34,140 nt of DNA from assembly GCA_947175295.1 (NCBI GenBank), contig CAMWMK010000032.1:1-34140 (forward strand). The letters are read 5' to 3'. The position numbers and the translations under genes were made by a program. The notes beneath the pieces are model-generated. The model had not been told where the DNA came from and searched no databases. It saw only the letters and a list, made by a program, of their open reading frames with translations. This DNA is from an uncultured Porphyromonadaceae bacterium. GTDB lineage: Bacteria; Bacteroidota; Bacteroidia; Bacteroidales; Muribaculaceae. The stretch's first letter is position 1. Every line of letters begins with the position of its first letter. Shown in pieces: positions 1-9,291 of this stretch.

Positions 1-220
1 AGAAAGGAGCCATCAAGGCAACCCAGGTCAGTTTAGAATTAATATTCATACTTATATACTATAAATATCACTTGATATCACATGCCATCCGTCATGAGGC
101 GGCATACCTTTATTGATAACAAAAAAATTTAGATTTAGTTTTATCGTATGCACTCAAAATTTGCCGAACGAAAACCCTATTACTAAAGATATTAGTAGTC
201 TATGATGTCTGAAGGACTGA

Positions 221-2401
221 TCAGAAACTGAGTGTGGAGCCGGAAACGAGGGCGGAGTGCGGAAGGCGGTAGCCGTCGAGAGGCTGGCCGTCGAGACGCG
301 GAGCGCTTTCGGATCCGGTCTTCTCTATCGTGAAGGCGGCGTCGGGAGCCGTGTGGACCGTCACCTTGTCGAATATTGGCTCCCCGAGCCAATATTCAGG
401 GAGTCCCGGGCAGACGGGATAGAAACCCATCGCGGAAAAGACATACCAGGCCGACATCTGGCCTGCGTCGTCATTGCCGGCCAACCCGCCGGGAATATCC
501 CTGTATTCTGTATCCATAATATGGCGGATCCATTTCGCCGCCTTGTCGGGACGGCCGACGGCATCGTAAAGATACACTATCTGATGGCAGGGCTCATTGC
601 CATGCCAATAGCGCTTAAGCTCAAAGAGCGAATCAAGCTTCGCCTCCACATTCTCCTTTCCACCCAACATCCCGATCAACCCCTCCGGATCGTGAGGCAC
701 ATACCATGTATAATGGCATGGCGCGCCTTCGGTGATGAACGTATTGAACGTAAACGGATTTATACTGTCGGCCCATGTGCCGTCGGCATAGCGGCCATTG
801 GCGTAGCCGAGTTCCGGGTCTATTACGTTGCGGTAGTTTTGCGAACGCTTTTCCAGTACCTCCGCATCCTCATTATGGCCGAGCTGACGAGCCAGACGCG
901 AAAGGGCGAAGTCATCGAAAGCATATTCAAGAGTGCGGGAGGTCTGCTCCTTCTTATGGAACGCATCCTCCACCCCGTCTTCAAGAGGCACATAACCATA
1001 CTTAAGGTATGACTCAAGGGCGCGCCGACCTTTACCGTCGACATATTCCTGACGCGTAGCCGGAGACTCGAAGGCATTCTTCCGGAGATATGAGTAGGCC
1101 TCTTCCATCGGAAAATCCGTCACCCCCTTCGCGGCTGCGTCCGCAATAGCGGCTGCGCAGTGGTCGCCGATCATAGCCGCTGTGTAGCTGCCCCAACAAG
1201 GGAATATCGGCATCCATCCTCCCTGCTGCGCCTTAAGCACAAGCGAATACATCATGTCGGCGCTGCGCTTCGGATCAAGGACAGTGATCAGCGGATGCTC
1301 CGCGCGGTAGGTATCCCACATGGAGTAGTCGTCGTAGTAGTCTCGCCCCGGCTCCATCTTCAGAACTTCTCCCGCGCCGGCAAACGACACATAACTGCCA
1401 TCAACATCGCTTACCACTCGAGGAAGCAACGACGCGCGATAGAGCGAACCGTAGAACTTTCCCTTATCTTCATCCGACCCTCCTTCCACCTCGATTTTAC
1501 CGAGATGAGAATCCCATATTTGAGAGCACTCGTCCATTACTCCGCAAAAATCCAATTCTCGGAGCTCTTTCTCAAGGTTGAGACGCGCTCCGGAGAGCGA
1601 AGTGAAACTGTTTCCTACCCTGACAGTCATCGGATTATCCTTTTTATGCCTAAAGGAAATGTATCCTCCGATACCCGGCGCTCCGTCGGCCCTTACAGAA
1701 CCTTCATACACATCATCGCCCCTAAACACTCCGGCCGACACCACATCAAGGTCTTCCGGATAGCTTACGACGAACCAACCGGAAAAACCTGCCGGTTCGC
1801 CCCAGCCCTGATATATGCGGTGGACCGGATTGCACCCGCGTATCTCATGCCTTACCGTATCTACCTCTATCCATCCTGCCCCTTCATCAGTATTGGGGTT
1901 GACCACAAGATGTCCTATTCCGTCCGTATCGTAAGTGAAACGGAAAATTCCGGAACGTGAAAGTCCCGTCATCTCAGCCTTCAGTCCTTCATCGGGGAGA
2001 GTGACCGAATAATAGTCCGGACGCGCCACCTCCGAAGAGCGGTCGAGGCGGGAGGCGCGTGAGAGCGGAGAGGTACGGAGCTTTCCGTCAAGGGCGGCAA
2101 GCGACACGCTGCCGTAGTCTTGAGTGCATCCGCCAGATATCCAATGGCTTGCCCGGAAACCCTGCAGCTCCGTGTCGGCATAATAATAAGGAGCGATGCA
2201 TTTCTCCTCGGTGTCGCGCGTCTGCGGAGTCCATAGCGTCATGCCATGGGGCACACACACGGCAGGCACGGTCTGGCCGTGTTCCTCCGACCCCTTGCCG
2301 AAAAGTCCGGCTGTCATGGTGGTGGCCTCAGCCGTGCCCACCCTCGTATCGACATATCCGAGAATGGATGAAAGAGTCAATAAAACAAATGTAAGATTCA
2401 T
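221..2401 (-). CDS. GH92 family exo-alpha-mannosidase
   Basis: Protein of 726 residues with a short hydrophobic N-terminus that probably acts as a signal peptide, so it should work in the periplasm or at the surface. The mature part opens with YVDTRVGT, as GH92 enzymes do. The catalytic (alpha/alpha)6 half carries HGNEP near residue 603 (Glu, the expected general acid) and GNDDAGQMSAWY near 641-652 (the Asp pair that forms the general base in characterised GH92 enzymes). Family members are calcium-dependent inverting alpha-mannosidases that trim host or yeast mannans and N-glycans; linkage specificity cannot be read here. Length is normal for the family. It lies 189 bases downstream of mutS in the same direction. 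That gap is filled by an A+T-rich repeat which also overlaps the start codon, so it is probably transcribed separately. Confidence 0.93.
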   Translation of the reverse strand: MNLTFVLLTLSSILGYVDTRVGTAEATTMTAGLFGKGSEEHGQTVPAVCVPHGMTLWTPQTRDTEEKCIAPYYYADTELQGFRASHWISGGCTQDYGSVSLAALDGKLRTSPLSRASRLDRSSEVARPDYYSVTLPDEGLKAEMTGLSRSGIFRFTYDTDGIGHLVVNPNTDEGAGWIEVDTVRHEIRGCNPVHRIYQGWGEPAGFSGWFVVSYPEDLDVVSAGVFRGDDVYEGSVRADGAPGIGGYISFRHKKDNPMTVRVGNSFTSLSGARLNLEKELRELDFCGVMDECSQIWDSHLGKIEVEGGSDEDKGKFYGSLYRASLLPRVVSDVDGSYVSFAGAGEVLKMEPGRDYYDDYSMWDTYRAEHPLITVLDPKRSADMMYSLVLKAQQGGWMPIFPCWGSYTAAMIGDHCAAAIADAAAKGVTDFPMEEAYSYLRKNAFESPATRQEYVDGKGRRALESYLKYGYVPLEDGVEDAFHKKEQTSRTLEYAFDDFALSRLARQLGHNEDAEVLEKRSQNYRNVIDPELGYANGRYADGTWADSINPFTFNTFITEGAPCHYTWYVPHDPEGLIGMLGGKENVEAKLDSLFELKRYWHGNEPCHQIVYLYDAVGRPDKAAKWIRHIMDTEYRDIPGGLAGNDDAGQMSAWYVFSAMGFYPVCPGLPEYWLGEPIFDKVTVHTAPDAAFTIEKTGSESAPRLDGQPLDGYRLPHSALVSGSTLSF

Positions 2402-2405
2402 GATT

Positions 2406-2582
2406 CACAATGCTTGATTAATGCATAATTCATAATTCATAATGCATAATTATTTGTCGCTGAATTTCAGCCGAAAATATTCTGATGATACTATGCATTT
2501 AATTTGAGCGACTACTTAATGCATGATTCATGATTTTTGAATTGCGTAGCCAATTATGCATTATGAATCATGAATTATGAAT
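2406..2582. repeat. A+T-rich intergenic repeat, family A (inverted arms)
   Basis: The gap between mutS and the mannosidase gene is almost entirely repeat. The left arm (2418-2452) and right arm (2550-2582) are built from permutations of GCATAATTCATAAT and its complement, so they can pair with each other. The right arm follows GCGTAGCC (2544-2551), which also occurs next to the copy at 31880. The segment 2444-2480 is shared with the leader of tex. Other copies lie at 24471, 29608 and 31793. No coding potential is seen. Confidence 0.8.
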
Positions 2583-2590
2583 TGAAAGTA

Positions 2591-5242
2591 TTATTTTCCG
2601 GTCAGCAGCGACTTCAGGTCGTGGAGCGCGGTCAGCGACTGCAGGGGAGTCAGATTGTCAATGTCGAGGGTCAGGATGCGGTCGCGTATCTGGCTCAGCA
2701 TAGGGTCGTCGAGCTGGAAGAAACTGAGCTGGTAGCCGTCGGTGTGTCCGGCTATCTCACCGAGTTTCCCTTTCGCCACACTGTCTACACCCTTATTGCC
2801 CTCGCTTCGCGCGGCAGACTCCAGACGCTCCAGCACCTGCCCCGCACGCTTAACGATCGACGGTGGCATTCCGGCCAGCTTGGCGACATGTATACCGAAA
2901 GAATGTTCCGATCCACCCTTGACGAGCTTGCGCAGGAAAACCACCTTCCCTTTTATCTCCTTCACCGACACGCTCCAGTTGTGGATGCGCTTAAACGACT
3001 TCTCCATCTCGTTGAGCTCATGATAGTGGGTAGCGAAGAGTGTCTTCGGGGCATAGCGTCCGTTTTCGTGGATATGCTCTACGATCGACCATGCGATGGA
3101 AATACCGTCGTAGGTCGACGTGCCGCGCCCCAACTCGTCGAAAAGTATTAGGGAGCGCCCGCTCATATTGTTGAGGATGGAGGCGGCCTCGCTCATCTCC
3201 ACCATGAAGGTAGATTCGCCAGAGGCTATGTTGTCGCTGGCTCCGACGCGGGTGAATATCTTGTCTACTATTCCTATCCTGGCCGACTCGGCCGGCACGA
3301 ACGACCCCATCTGCGCCATAATCACGATGAGGGCCGTCTGGCGCAGCAACGCCGACTTTCCGCTCATGTTCGGGCCGGTGATCATCATTATCTGATTCCT
3401 GTCGCAGTCGAGGCGCACGGTATTGGAGATGTACGGCTCACCCGGCGGCAGGCGCTTTTCAATCACAGGATGCCTTCCCTCGATGATCTCAAGCGAAGTG
3501 GAGTCGTCTACTACGGGGCGCACATATCCGTTGTCGGCCGCCGCATCCGCCATGCTGAGGATGAAGTCGATCTCCGCGGCAGCGTTGGCGCTTTTCTGCA
3601 TGGGAGCGCAGTCGTGGGCGAGATGGTCGAGGAGGCGGGCATAGATCTCACTCTCTATCTGCCCTATGCGGTCGGCGGCCGTCAGTATCTTCTGCTCAAA
3701 CTCCTTGAGCTCCTCGGTGATGTATCGCTCCGCGCTGACGAGGGTCTGCTTGCGTATCCACTCAGCAGGCACCTTGTCCTTATGCGTGTTGCGCACCTCT
3801 ATATAATAGCCAAACACGTTGTTGTAGCTTATCTTCAGCGACGTGATGCCGGTGCGCTCTATCTCGCGGGCGCATATGGCGTCGAGCGCGGCACGCGCGT
3901 TGCGGTGCAGCCCACGGTATTCGTCGAGTTCCTTCGACACTCCTTCGGCTATCGCTCCTCCTTTACTGAATACGGCAGGGGCATCCGGCGCGATAGTAGA
4001 GCGTATGAGGCCTATATATTGGTCAAGGGGCTGCATGGCCTCCACAATGCGCTGCATCTCTGGAGAATCGGATGAGGCGAGCGACTTCTTCAGCATCATG
4101 CATCCCTCCATGGCCGCAGCGAGGGTCTGAAGGTCGCGCGGCTGGGCCCGGCGGTTGGAGGTCTTGCCTATCATGCGCTGCATGTCGCCGATGGCCTGGA
4201 GGCACGTGCGCGTATAGTCACGGCGGGCGGGGTCGCGGAAGAAGAAGTCTACCATGGCGTGCCTTTCGTTGATTTTCTCCGTGTCGAGCAGCGGGAAGGC
4301 GAGGTTTGTGCCCAACAGGCGCGCACCCATCGGAGTGACGGTATGGTCGAGCACACTGAAGAGCGTGATTCCTTTCGCCCCGGACGCCGAGGATGTCAGT
4401 TCGAGGTTGCGCAGGGTGAATGGATCCATGCGCAGGAAGCGCGCGCTGTCGATGCGTGAAAGCACCGTGATGTGGGAGGTATTGGTGTGGCCCGTGACGT
4501 CAAGATAGTAGAGGAGGCTTCCGGCCGCTATCAATGCAAGGGGCATGTCGTCGAGGCCGAAACCCTTGAGGGTAGCCGTCTGAAACTGCTTAAGCAGACG
4601 TTCGCGGGCCGAATCCTCGGTATATATCCAGTCTTCCATATCGAACACCGGGCATTTCCATGAGATGAGCTCGGAGCATAGTTCGCGCGTGCCGCTCATG
4701 CGGAGGAGTTCCTTTGGAGCGAACGCCGAGAGGAGTTTGTCGAGCTCCACGGGGTCTGTCTCAGCCGCAATGAATTCTCCGGTAGTGATGTCGAGGAAGG
4801 CAATGCCGGCCCTTACGGGCTTTCCCTTGCCCGTACGCTTGAAATGCACTCCGGCAAGGAAGTTTTTTTCCGCTCCCTCCATAGAGGCGTCGTTGGTGTT
4901 GACGCCGGGAGTGACGAGTTCGGTGATGCCGCGCTTCACGAGTTTCTTGGTGAGCTTCGGATCCTCGAGCTGCTCGCAGATCGCCACCCTCTTGCCGGCG
5001 CGTACGAGTTTCGGGAGATAGGTGTCGAGGGCATGGTGGGGGAATCCGGCGAGTTCCACCGACTGGGCCGAACCATTGGCCCGGCGCGTCAGCGTGATGC
5101 CGAGTATGGAGCTCGCCTCGATGGCGTCTTCGGAGAAAGTCTCGTAAAAGTCGCCCACGCGGAAAAGGAGTATTGCGTCGGGATGCTTCTTCTTCATCTC
5201 GAAATACTGCTTCATCAGCGGGGTCTCTACTATCTTGGCCAT
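2591..5242 (-). CDS. mutS: DNA mismatch repair protein MutS
   Basis: 883 residues, the usual size for bacterial MutS1. The N-terminal mismatch-binding domain has the phenylalanine-containing GDFYETF motif near residue 30, which inserts at the mismatch. The C-terminal ABC-type ATPase has Walker A GPNMSGKS near 622-629 and Walker B ILFDELGRGTSTYDG about 80 residues later. The protein recognises base mismatches as a dimer and recruits MutL. The start codon is chosen because MAKIVETPLMKQYFEMK aligns with the usual MutS N-terminus. Flanking intergenic repeats separate it from mgtE and the mannosidase gene, so it is probably its own transcription unit. Confidence 0.98.
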   Translation of the reverse strand: MAKIVETPLMKQYFEMKKKHPDAILLFRVGDFYETFSEDAIEASSILGITLTRRANGSAQSVELAGFPHHALDTYLPKLVRAGKRVAICEQLEDPKLTKKLVKRGITELVTPGVNTNDASMEGAEKNFLAGVHFKRTGKGKPVRAGIAFLDITTGEFIAAETDPVELDKLLSAFAPKELLRMSGTRELCSELISWKCPVFDMEDWIYTEDSARERLLKQFQTATLKGFGLDDMPLALIAAGSLLYYLDVTGHTNTSHITVLSRIDSARFLRMDPFTLRNLELTSSASGAKGITLFSVLDHTVTPMGARLLGTNLAFPLLDTEKINERHAMVDFFFRDPARRDYTRTCLQAIGDMQRMIGKTSNRRAQPRDLQTLAAAMEGCMMLKKSLASSDSPEMQRIVEAMQPLDQYIGLIRSTIAPDAPAVFSKGGAIAEGVSKELDEYRGLHRNARAALDAICAREIERTGITSLKISYNNVFGYYIEVRNTHKDKVPAEWIRKQTLVSAERYITEELKEFEQKILTAADRIGQIESEIYARLLDHLAHDCAPMQKSANAAAEIDFILSMADAAADNGYVRPVVDDSTSLEIIEGRHPVIEKRLPPGEPYISNTVRLDCDRNQIMMITGPNMSGKSALLRQTALIVIMAQMGSFVPAESARIGIVDKIFTRVGASDNIASGESTFMVEMSEAASILNNMSGRSLILFDELGRGTSTYDGISIAWSIVEHIHENGRYAPKTLFATHYHELNEMEKSFKRIHNWSVSVKEIKGKVVFLRKLVKGGSEHSFGIHVAKLAGMPPSIVKRAGQVLERLESAARSEGNKGVDSVAKGKLGEIAGHTDGYQLSFFQLDDPMLSQIRDRILTLDIDNLTPLQSLTALHDLKSLLTGK

Positions 5243-5287
5243 TGTATTATAAGTCTTTAGTCTTCAGTATTTAGTCTTAAGATGGAG

Positions 5288-5303
5288 CCGAGCCAAGGCT
5301 CGG
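5288..5303 (-). terminator. possible weak terminator hairpin after mgtE
   Basis: CCGAGCC and GGCTCGG form a 7-bp inverted repeat with a very short spacer, about 60 bases past the mgtE stop codon on the minus strand. No U-run follows, so function is uncertain. A run of GACTAAA-type repeats lies between it and the mutS start. Confidence 0.35.
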
Positions 5304-5330
5304 ACACCGAAACAAACCGAGACCTCTAAA

Positions 5331-5363
5331 TAATTCTCAATTCTAAATTCTAAATTCTAAATT
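5331..5363. repeat. A+T-rich intergenic repeat, family B
   Basis: Short tandem units of ATTCTAAATT and ATTCTCAATT lie against the 3' end of mgtE. The last T and A bases of the repeat are part of the mgtE stop codon. It is related to the copies around 33951-34086. Confidence 0.6.
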
Positions 5364-6729
5364 ATTCGAGGGGGAAGAGTGAGAGCATCCAGGTCGACAT
5401 CGCCACATATATGAGGAGGCCCACCACGTCGTTCATGATCTGTATGAAGGGGCCTGTGGCGAGGGCGGGATTGATCTTCAGCCTCTCGAGTGTAAGGGGC
5501 ACGAGGGTGCCGAATACGGTAGCGAATATCACCACGCAGAAGAGCGAGGCGGCCACAGCGAAGGAGACTGCATACATATGAGGCTGCGTACACAGCACGT
5601 AGACGAGCACTACGCTGCTTATGACCACGGCGTTGAGGAGTGCCACGAGCACCTCGCGCCTCATCTGCTTCCAGGCGTCCTTCATGTCGAGGCGTCCGTT
5701 GGCGAGGCCCTGCACTACGATGGCCGAGGCCTGCACTCCGACGTTACCGCCCGTGCCTCCGATGAGGGGGATGAAGATGGCCAGTGCCGTGACGGCCGCT
5801 ATCTGGGCTTCGAATCCGGTAAGGATGACGGAGTTGATGATACCGCCGATGATTCCTATCAGCAGCCAGGGTATGCGCGCCTTTGTCTGGGCGAACACGG
5901 AGTCGCCGGCATCGACGTCGGAGGAGATACCCGAAGCCAGCTGATAGTCGCGTTCAGACTGCTCACGCACCTGGTCCATGATGTCGTCGACGGTGATCTG
6001 GCCGGCGAGCCGGCCTATGGAGTCTACCACGGGCATGGCCACGAGGTCGTATTTCTCGAAGTCGATGGCCACCTCATCTATAGGAGTATCGGTATGCACC
6101 TTCACCGGGTCGGACTGCATCACGTGCTTTATCTTCGACACCGAAGGGTCGGTGATCATCTTCTTCAGCGGAAGGATACCCTTGAGGCGGTTGTCGTCGT
6201 CGATCACATATACATAATATATCTCGTCGAGGTCTGCGGCCTGCCTGCGCATTTCCTTAAGGCACTCGGGCATCGACCAGTTCTCGTTGACGGCTATGTA
6301 TTCGGTGCCCATGAGGCCGCCGGCGGTGTCTTCGGCGTAGTGGAGGAGGTCGACGATGTCGGCGGCCTGCTCCATGTCGTCGATATGCTGAATCACCTCC
6401 TCGCGGTCTTCCTCATCGAGTTCCTGGATGAGGTCGACGGCGTCGTCGGTGTCGAGTTCGTCGATAAACTCGCCGATCTGCTCCGGCTCCATGTGCTGGA
6501 TGAGTTTCTTACGGTCTTCCTCGTCAAGCTCCATAAGCACGTCGGCTTTCTTCTCCTTATCGTCGATAAGGTTGAAGAGCCACTCGGCCTGCTTCAGGTT
6601 GAGCTTGCGCAGGAGTTCGGCGATGTCGGCCGGATGAAGGTCGGCTATCTCATGGCGTATTCCGGCAGCGTCCTCGCTGTCGGCCATATTCTCTATTCTT
6701 TCGATGTCTTCTTCAGTGAAATCCTTCAT
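5362..6729 (-). CDS. mgtE: magnesium transporter MgtE
   Basis: 455 residues, typical for MgtE. The N-terminal acidic helical superfamily domain (about residues 1-130) is rich in DELDTDDAVDLIQEL-like repeats. Two CBS domains follow at about 135-260, which in the family sense cytosolic magnesium and gate the pore. The C-terminal membrane domain (about 285-450) has five hydrophobic helices, including the GGTGGNVGVQAS stretch that lines the channel. It should import Mg2+ across the inner membrane. A TAnnTTTG promoter box (6759-6766) lies 30 bases upstream of the ATG. It is monocistronic in appearance, with repeats on both sides. Confidence 0.95.
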   Translation of the reverse strand: MKDFTEEDIERIENMADSEDAAGIRHEIADLHPADIAELLRKLNLKQAEWLFNLIDDKEKKADVLMELDEEDRKKLIQHMEPEQIGEFIDELDTDDAVDLIQELDEEDREEVIQHIDDMEQAADIVDLLHYAEDTAGGLMGTEYIAVNENWSMPECLKEMRRQAADLDEIYYVYVIDDDNRLKGILPLKKMITDPSVSKIKHVMQSDPVKVHTDTPIDEVAIDFEKYDLVAMPVVDSIGRLAGQITVDDIMDQVREQSERDYQLASGISSDVDAGDSVFAQTKARIPWLLIGIIGGIINSVILTGFEAQIAAVTALAIFIPLIGGTGGNVGVQASAIVVQGLANGRLDMKDAWKQMRREVLVALLNAVVISSVVLVYVLCTQPHMYAVSFAVAASLFCVVIFATVFGTLVPLTLERLKINPALATGPFIQIMNDVVGLLIYVAMSTWMLSLFPLE

Positions 6730-6758
6730 ACGTCTATGGTGAAATCCTTCTAAGAGGA

Positions 6759-6766
6759 CAAAGATA
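6759..6766 (-). promoter_or_regulatory. -7 promoter box for mgtE
   Basis: TATCTTTG on the minus strand matches the Bacteroidetes primary-sigma -7 consensus TAnnTTTG exactly and lies 30 bases upstream of the mgtE ATG. A good -33 TTTG at the standard distance is not seen. Confidence 0.6.
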
Positions 6767-6777
6767 GTGATTTTTTT

Positions 6778-6810
6778 TCAATAATCGGGAATCGAGAATG
6801 GAGATTTGAG
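6778..6810. repeat. degenerate family B repeat upstream of mgtE
   Basis: The stretch contains AATCGAGAATGGAGATTTGA, a diverged form of the AATTGAGAATGGAGAATT unit seen at 33951-33987. The rest of the 6767-6890 gap has no gene or other structure that I can identify. Confidence 0.4.
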
Positions 6811-6886
6811 GATTTTTTTTATCTGAGACTTGCTTTGGCTCGGGCGAAACCGATCCGGTATAGGGACAGTCGAATGGTTTTACTGT

Positions 6887-6927
6887 AAAAAAAAAGTCCT
6901 TAAGGTCTCATTCGGCCTTAAGGACTT
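6887..6927 (-). terminator. intrinsic terminator for the 746-residue secreted protein gene
   Basis: AAGTCCTTAAGG (6894-6905) and CCTTAAGGACTT (6916-6927) form a perfect 12-bp stem with a 10-base loop. On the minus strand it is followed by a run of T residues (6887-6893), the layout of a Rho-independent terminator, about 34 bases past the stop codon. Confidence 0.85.
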
Positions 6928-6960
6928 CAATGATGCATCGAGCATTGATGAGGGTAACGG

Positions 6961-9201
6961 TCAGATCACCACCTTGACTCCGGAGGCTCCTACCTTCACC
7001 ATATAGACACCCTTGGCTGCCGGACGGTGGGTTATGGCCTCGGCATCACCGAGCATCACCGCCATGCCGTCAGCAGACACTACGCACACCTGCTCACGCG
7101 CGGGATTGCCGATGAAGATGGTGCCGTCTACGGCCTTCACGTCAGCACCGTAGCCACACTCCACAAGCCTTACTCCGGAGGGGGCGGCAGCCACGAGATC
7201 ATAGCCTGCGAAGCCAGACTCCACTTCTCCGTCGTAGGCGCCGCTGCCGTCGACATGCATCCTGACGGCCTGTGCCCGCTGATAGATGTCGTTGCCGAGT
7301 ACGCGCTCGGGGATTTCAAATTCAAAAGTGGTGGGATCCCACACCTGCTCGGCAAGCTGCCATGTATTGAAGAAGAAGGGATCGTCGAATGTCTCACCGG
7401 CCTTATACTGCTGAGTGATGAGTATATCGTCCATATAAAGGTCTCCGTATGAGCCGATAGCGAAGAATCCTATCTTCGAGCGGTCGGAACCCTTGGTCAG
7501 CTCAAGAGAGAAATCCTTCCAGTCGAATTCCACACCGCGGCAGTAGACAAGCTCCACCTGTTCGTAGTCGCCGAGTTCTTCGTTCCAATTGAAGAGGGCC
7601 ACCGCACATGAAGGATAGTTTTCAAAAGTGTAGTCATATTCTCCGGCGAGTTTCATACTTACAGAGATCCTGCCGCCGTCTTTCGAAAGGTCAAACTCCG
7701 GAGACACCCATGCCGCCATATCGCGGTGGTAGGTAGCTTCGTAAAAGAACGGGCATAGACAAATGTAATCTTTATAGATCATGAAGTATGATCCATACCA
7801 TCCCTGCTGGTTGATGTCGGTGGGGTAATAGAGGGAAGTGATCTTATCGTCGACAGGATTCTCCTTGGTATAATTCCAGCCTTCCTCGTAGAGGGGATGT
7901 GTCCATCCTGTGAATTTCTCATCAGTGACGACAAACGGACCGTCGGTCTCGGCCGTACGGCGTGCCGTAGCGAAATAATTATATCCGAAGGCAGAGATCA
8001 CTTCCTCCACTCCTCCTTCATAAAGGCGTGTGGCTTCATCTATGAGCACTGCCTTCTTCATCTTAGGAGTGATGATGTCGAATAGCTCGCGCGGAAGGGT
8101 GGTGAGGGATTTATGCTCGCTGTTGACGGCCTGTACTGTATAGAAATATATGTCGTCGAGGTTGGTGCCTTCGGTCTTGAAATGCGGTTCGATGGTCTCC
8201 GCATCCTCCACTACAGTCACTCGGTTGCCGTAAAGGTCTTCATACCATATATTGACCATATATTTCTCTGCCCCCTCCACCGGATTCCAGTTCAATACGA
8301 ATGAATGGTCGGTGAAGTCGCTATGGCGACGAAGCACGGGAGTGGCGAGGTAAGGGGTAAGGCTGTAAAGGCGGACATCATCGATAAACATACCGCCCGC
8401 TATACCCTGACCCACTATATTGCAGAGAGTTGAGGGGCCGGCTCCTTGATAGAGGAGGCGGAAGGTGGTCCATTCCGTGGAGAGGTGCTCATAGTCGAGG
8501 AATGTCTCTTCAAAATAATTCCATGTAGGGCTCATATTGTTTGTCTCCGCAGTCTCGACGATGATCATCGGAGGAAGGTCGGGATTGGCTTTGGCCTCTT
8601 CCGTCACCTTTACCTTGAATTCGAGTACGAATGTGCCGTTATTGGCAGAGAGGTCAATCCAGGGGGTGCTGATCTTTCCCTGATATGTATCCTCGCTAAA
8701 CGGGAAATAGAGCATTCCGCCTGCCGGATATGCGTTGCCTACGCCCCACCTTCCATCGCCGGAGATGTATTCCGGCTTCATGTTGTCCCATGGATAGTTG
8801 TAATCAGGATTCTCGACTATATTACCCATATCGTCAAAGACTATATCGCCTGTCTCAGGGTCAGTCAGCCATTGGTTGATCTCAAGTACCGTGTAAAGGT
8901 CAGGTTCTTCCTCCGAGCCTGTAGTCAGCCGGGAGAAATCCTCTTCTTCAAGAAGGGTCAGCGTGCCGATCTGGTCTACCATGGCATTGCCATCGTTGGC
9001 ATAGGCCTGCACTTTTGCGGGTCCGTTTTTCTTAGCATCGGTAGAGTGGAACGCCTGCACCTTCTTGACCTGCGGCAGCGTCGTCTTTCCGGTAAACTGT
9101 CCGTAGGATGACGGAGCTACCGCGGGGACTGCGGCTGAGGCCGCCATTGTCGAGGCGGCTGTCAGCGACATGACCAATAGTCTGTTGTTGAATTTCATCA
9201 T
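6961..9201 (-). CDS. secreted choice-of-anchor-J / fibronectin type III protein with Por-like C-terminal tail
   Basis: 746 residues. A signal peptide (MMKFNNRLLVMSLTAASTMA, then AASAA) points to export. Residues of about 90-280 and 460-620 look like two jelly-roll modules of the choice-of-anchor/MAM-like type (patterns such as GMFIDDVRLY and GDLYMDDILI). Between them lies a fibronectin type III stretch (SFVLNWNPVEGAEKYMVNIW). The C-terminus ends in KGVYMVKVGASGVKVVI, which resembles type A sorting tails of the type IX secretion system, so surface display or secretion is plausible. No catalytic motif was recognised. The gene sits between two terminators and is probably monocistronic. A role in glycan or matrix binding is inference only. 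Confidence 0.8.
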   Translation of the reverse strand: MMKFNNRLLVMSLTAASTMAASAAVPAVAPSSYGQFTGKTTLPQVKKVQAFHSTDAKKNGPAKVQAYANDGNAMVDQIGTLTLLEEEDFSRLTTGSEEEPDLYTVLEINQWLTDPETGDIVFDDMGNIVENPDYNYPWDNMKPEYISGDGRWGVGNAYPAGGMLYFPFSEDTYQGKISTPWIDLSANNGTFVLEFKVKVTEEAKANPDLPPMIIVETAETNNMSPTWNYFEETFLDYEHLSTEWTTFRLLYQGAGPSTLCNIVGQGIAGGMFIDDVRLYSLTPYLATPVLRRHSDFTDHSFVLNWNPVEGAEKYMVNIWYEDLYGNRVTVVEDAETIEPHFKTEGTNLDDIYFYTVQAVNSEHKSLTTLPRELFDIITPKMKKAVLIDEATRLYEGGVEEVISAFGYNYFATARRTAETDGPFVVTDEKFTGWTHPLYEEGWNYTKENPVDDKITSLYYPTDINQQGWYGSYFMIYKDYICLCPFFYEATYHRDMAAWVSPEFDLSKDGGRISVSMKLAGEYDYTFENYPSCAVALFNWNEELGDYEQVELVYCRGVEFDWKDFSLELTKGSDRSKIGFFAIGSYGDLYMDDILITQQYKAGETFDDPFFFNTWQLAEQVWDPTTFEFEIPERVLGNDIYQRAQAVRMHVDGSGAYDGEVESGFAGYDLVAAAPSGVRLVECGYGADVKAVDGTIFIGNPAREQVCVVSADGMAVMLGDAEAITHRPAAKGVYMVKVGASGVKVVI

Positions 9202-9220
9202 AAGATTGATTGTTTTGATT

Positions 9221-9260
9221 AAAGGAAAGCCTCTATGCGGAGACGTAGAGGCTTTCCTTT
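9221..9260 (-). terminator. terminator after the 441-residue protein gene
   Basis: A perfect 15-bp stem (9221-9235 with 9246-9260, arms AAAGGAAAGCCTCTA and its complement) and a 10-base loop lie 32 bases past the stop codon of the upstream gene and 20 bases before the next start. On the minus strand the 3' arm ends in CCTTT, a short U-rich tail. Confidence 0.75.
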
Positions 9261-9291
9261 CATTGTTGTCGTCCTGTTGTTCTCGTAAGTC

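Noticed and set aside
1..220. Gene or terminator at the left edge
   Set aside because: Only a weak imperfect hairpin near 82-106 and a short inverted repeat at 181-197 are visible, with no coding potential; too little to call.
5578..6753. Long open frame opposite mgtE
   Set aside because: His/Val/Asp-rich translation with no domain, fully inside mgtE on the other strand; mgtE is well supported.
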